The translations under genes and the position numbers were made by a program. Below the pieces are notes generated by a model, which had not been told where the DNA came from, did not search any database, and saw only the letters and a list, made by a program, of their open reading frames with translations. This document shows, piece by piece, positions 62,410-64,000 of a DNA stretch of 64,000 bases (position 1 is the first letter of the stretch; each line of letters opens with the position of its first letter). The stretch is from Rotaria sordida. Its lineage: Eukaryota > Rotifera > Eurotatoria > Philodinida > Philodinidae. The DNA is taken from positions 61,055 through 125,054 of the forward strand of contig CAJNOL010000539.1 of the NCBI GenBank assembly GCA_905250125.1. The letters run 5' to 3'.

Positions 62410-63620
62410 CAAAAAATTGAATTATTAGTTAAACATCAAATAAAATGTTTAGAAGATCCAAGTTTACATTGTGTTGAATTAGTACATAGAGAATTACAAA
62501 GAATTAATTATTCAACATTGTGATGTTCAAGTAAACAATTTTTTTTATTTATTGTATTTTAAAAATATAGATTTTGTTTTTTATTTTGTTTAGCAAGAAT
62601 TTATTCATTTTTCTCATTTACATGGAAAAAAGTTGTTGATGCTGTTACACAATTATTAAGTCGTCATTTAACCAGATACAAATTGTATATTAGAAAATCC
62701 TGTTGAAGGTGAATTAGTATACATTAATACAAAACATCCAGATTTTCATGAAGCAAGACTTATTCATAGAACTTTAACCGATGGAGTTTATATAACAAAT
62801 CTAAATCAAATCCAAAATAAACCAAAACGTGACAAACGAGTTAGTTTGATCAAATATTAATTAGAAAAATTTTGTTTATGATTTTTTTTAAAAACTAATG
62901 ATGAAACATCATTAGGAAACTTAAGTTTATTAAATTGAACGTTGATTCAATGTAACGATGATATTGAAAAATTGGTTAATGAAATACAATCTTCATCTTA
63001 CACATCAAATATTACTATCGCTTCTCCAACATCAGTAACGAAGTGCGTCGCTAGGTGATGGAATGAGTTAATTTTTAAATAATAAGGCACCGATGTCGCC
63101 GAACGGAAGAGTGAATAATGATCAGAGTTATTTATTTGAATATTTTTATAAGGAATATCATGTCTGAGTGATGAATACTATATCTAGTCTAGTCTTTGAT
63201 ATATTCTCTGAATGTAGTCGATTTCTATGGGAAACCCGAGTATTTCGATCTTTTGTCAAGAATTGAAATATAGTGTTTTTCTTTAGCTTCTAATTATTTT
63301 CTGAAACTGGATCTAAAATACCGATCGTCACATTTGTTTTTCTTTTAAACAGCAATCAATGTTCGAAAATTTTTACTATGTGAATAACGTGATTGTAAAG
63401 TGATTAGTAAATACTTTATGTTCATCATCTTATTACTCATGTTTACTTTTATTATTAAGAAAGATTAATTCGTTCATATTTTTTTTAATTGTACGAAAAA
63501 ATATTCAAGGTAGTATACCAAAAGCTATAATGCATTTTCTTGTTAATTTTATAAAAAAGGATTAATTACAAAGTGAACTTGTTGTATTGTTATATAAAAC
63601 ATCAGTTAATGAATATAATC
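62410..63620 (+). pseudogene. Dynamin-related protein (DRP1/DNM1L-type) pseudogene
   Basis: Fragments of the stalk and GTPase-effector domain of a DRP1-like fission GTPase lie in order on the plus strand. [19 protein letters not shown] (about 62452-62510) runs into a stop. QEFIHFSHLHG (about 62595) must shift frame to VVDAVTQLLSRHL and again to reach GELVYINTKHPDF (about 62712). [20 protein letters not shown] (about 63494-63555) is followed by an in-frame TAA and then LQSELVVLLYKTS. The GTPase domain is absent. Multiple frameshifts and stops leave no doubt that it is dead. DRP1 drives mitochondrial and peroxisomal fission; a functional copy must be elsewhere. Confidence 0.8.
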
Positions 63621-63670
63621 TATTTAACATATAGAATAAACAAATTGAATTATCTTGATTTTTTTTTCAG

Positions 63671-63801
63671 ATCACAATTACAACAACTTGAAAGTCGTTT
63701 ACATTATTCAAGAACTGATCAAGAAACAGCTGAGAAAAAACAAAAAGAATTTTAATTGATAAAGATCTTGTAGATTTTAAAGAAAAACTTGAAACATATG
63801 A
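63671..63801 (+). pseudogene. Coiled-coil exon fragment, frameshifted
   Basis: After a TTTTTTTCAG acceptor the frame reads SQLQQLESRLHYSRTDQETA and then EKKQKEF before TAA (63753-63755). One base out of frame it continues DKDLVDFKEKLETYE up to a GTAAAT donor. The heptad-like pattern of Leu and charged residues indicates a coiled coil. The parent gene was not recognised. It could be a remnant unrelated to the dynamin fragment, or an exon with a one-base error. The remaining 200 bp to the window end contain only short hairpin words (GGATCC, AGTCCTG) and no gene. Confidence 0.45.
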
Positions 63802-64000
63802 GGTAAATTTAGTTCGTTTATATCCTGGACAAAATAGTCGTGCAACAGGCTAAGAGTTCAGTTATTAGTTAAAGTTTCCACCGCAAAAATTCCGAATCTA
63901 AGTTCGGATCCAAAAACAGTGGATCCGCAGAACTGTCTTTTTTTATTCTAGTTCTATTGCTAGTCCTGCTGAGATCAGGACTGTTATATCCATTTTTACC

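Overview
The window is AT-rich animal nuclear DNA. Genes with clear metazoan orthologues (beta-catenin, cyclophilins, an SK potassium channel, an anoctamin, fukutin, IFT144/WDR19, DRP1) are cut by many very short GT-AG introns, mostly about 45-75 bp. Compact introns, a DUF1771/Smr-type fragment, one intronless deaminase-like gene, decayed paralogues and many palindromic transposons together suggest a small spiralian such as a bdelloid rotifer. The species is an inference; no species-diagnostic sequence was seen.

Layout. 1-8.0 kb: a tandem pair of two-gene blocks on the + strand, each a beta-catenin-type armadillo gene followed about 300 bp later by a cyclophilin (first a mitochondrial-type copy, then a cytosolic cyclophilin A type). 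8-17 kb: gene-poor, with a decayed Tc1/mariner element, a broken tetraspan (claudin/PMP22-like) gene, a 512-bp near-perfect palindromic element, the 5' end of a Smr-type gene running into a 100-N assembly gap, and the 5' end of a non-LTR retrotransposon on the other side of the gap. 17.1-18.6 kb: an intronless 481-residue protein with a zinc-deaminase signature. 19.4-24.6 kb (-): a WDR19/IFT144 pseudogene with three different in-frame stops and no WD40 half. 26.7-35.5 kb (-): an EF-hand/WD40 gene of the WDR49/WDR64/EFCAB8 type; its single 3.8-kb intron holds a complete fukutin-like gene on the opposite strand. 38.5-40.7 kb (-): an SK-type calcium-activated potassium channel. 43.9-49.7 kb (+): an anoctamin with every calcium-site acidic residue kept but a suspect reading frame next to a palindromic insertion. 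52.9-55.3 kb (-): an alpha-1,6-fucosyltransferase-like enzyme. 55-64 kb: repeat-rich, with a nested 1.2-kb palindrome built on a mariner fragment, minisatellites, a second copy of a repeat found downstream of the anoctamin, and a shattered dynamin-related (DRP1) pseudogene.

The genes do not form a pathway or operon. The themes are local tandem duplication, decay of extra copies, foldback transposons placed in introns and intergenic DNA, and one intronless gene of unusual family. The best candidate for something undescribed is the deaminase-like gene at 17154-18599. No tRNA, rRNA or CRISPR array was recognised.
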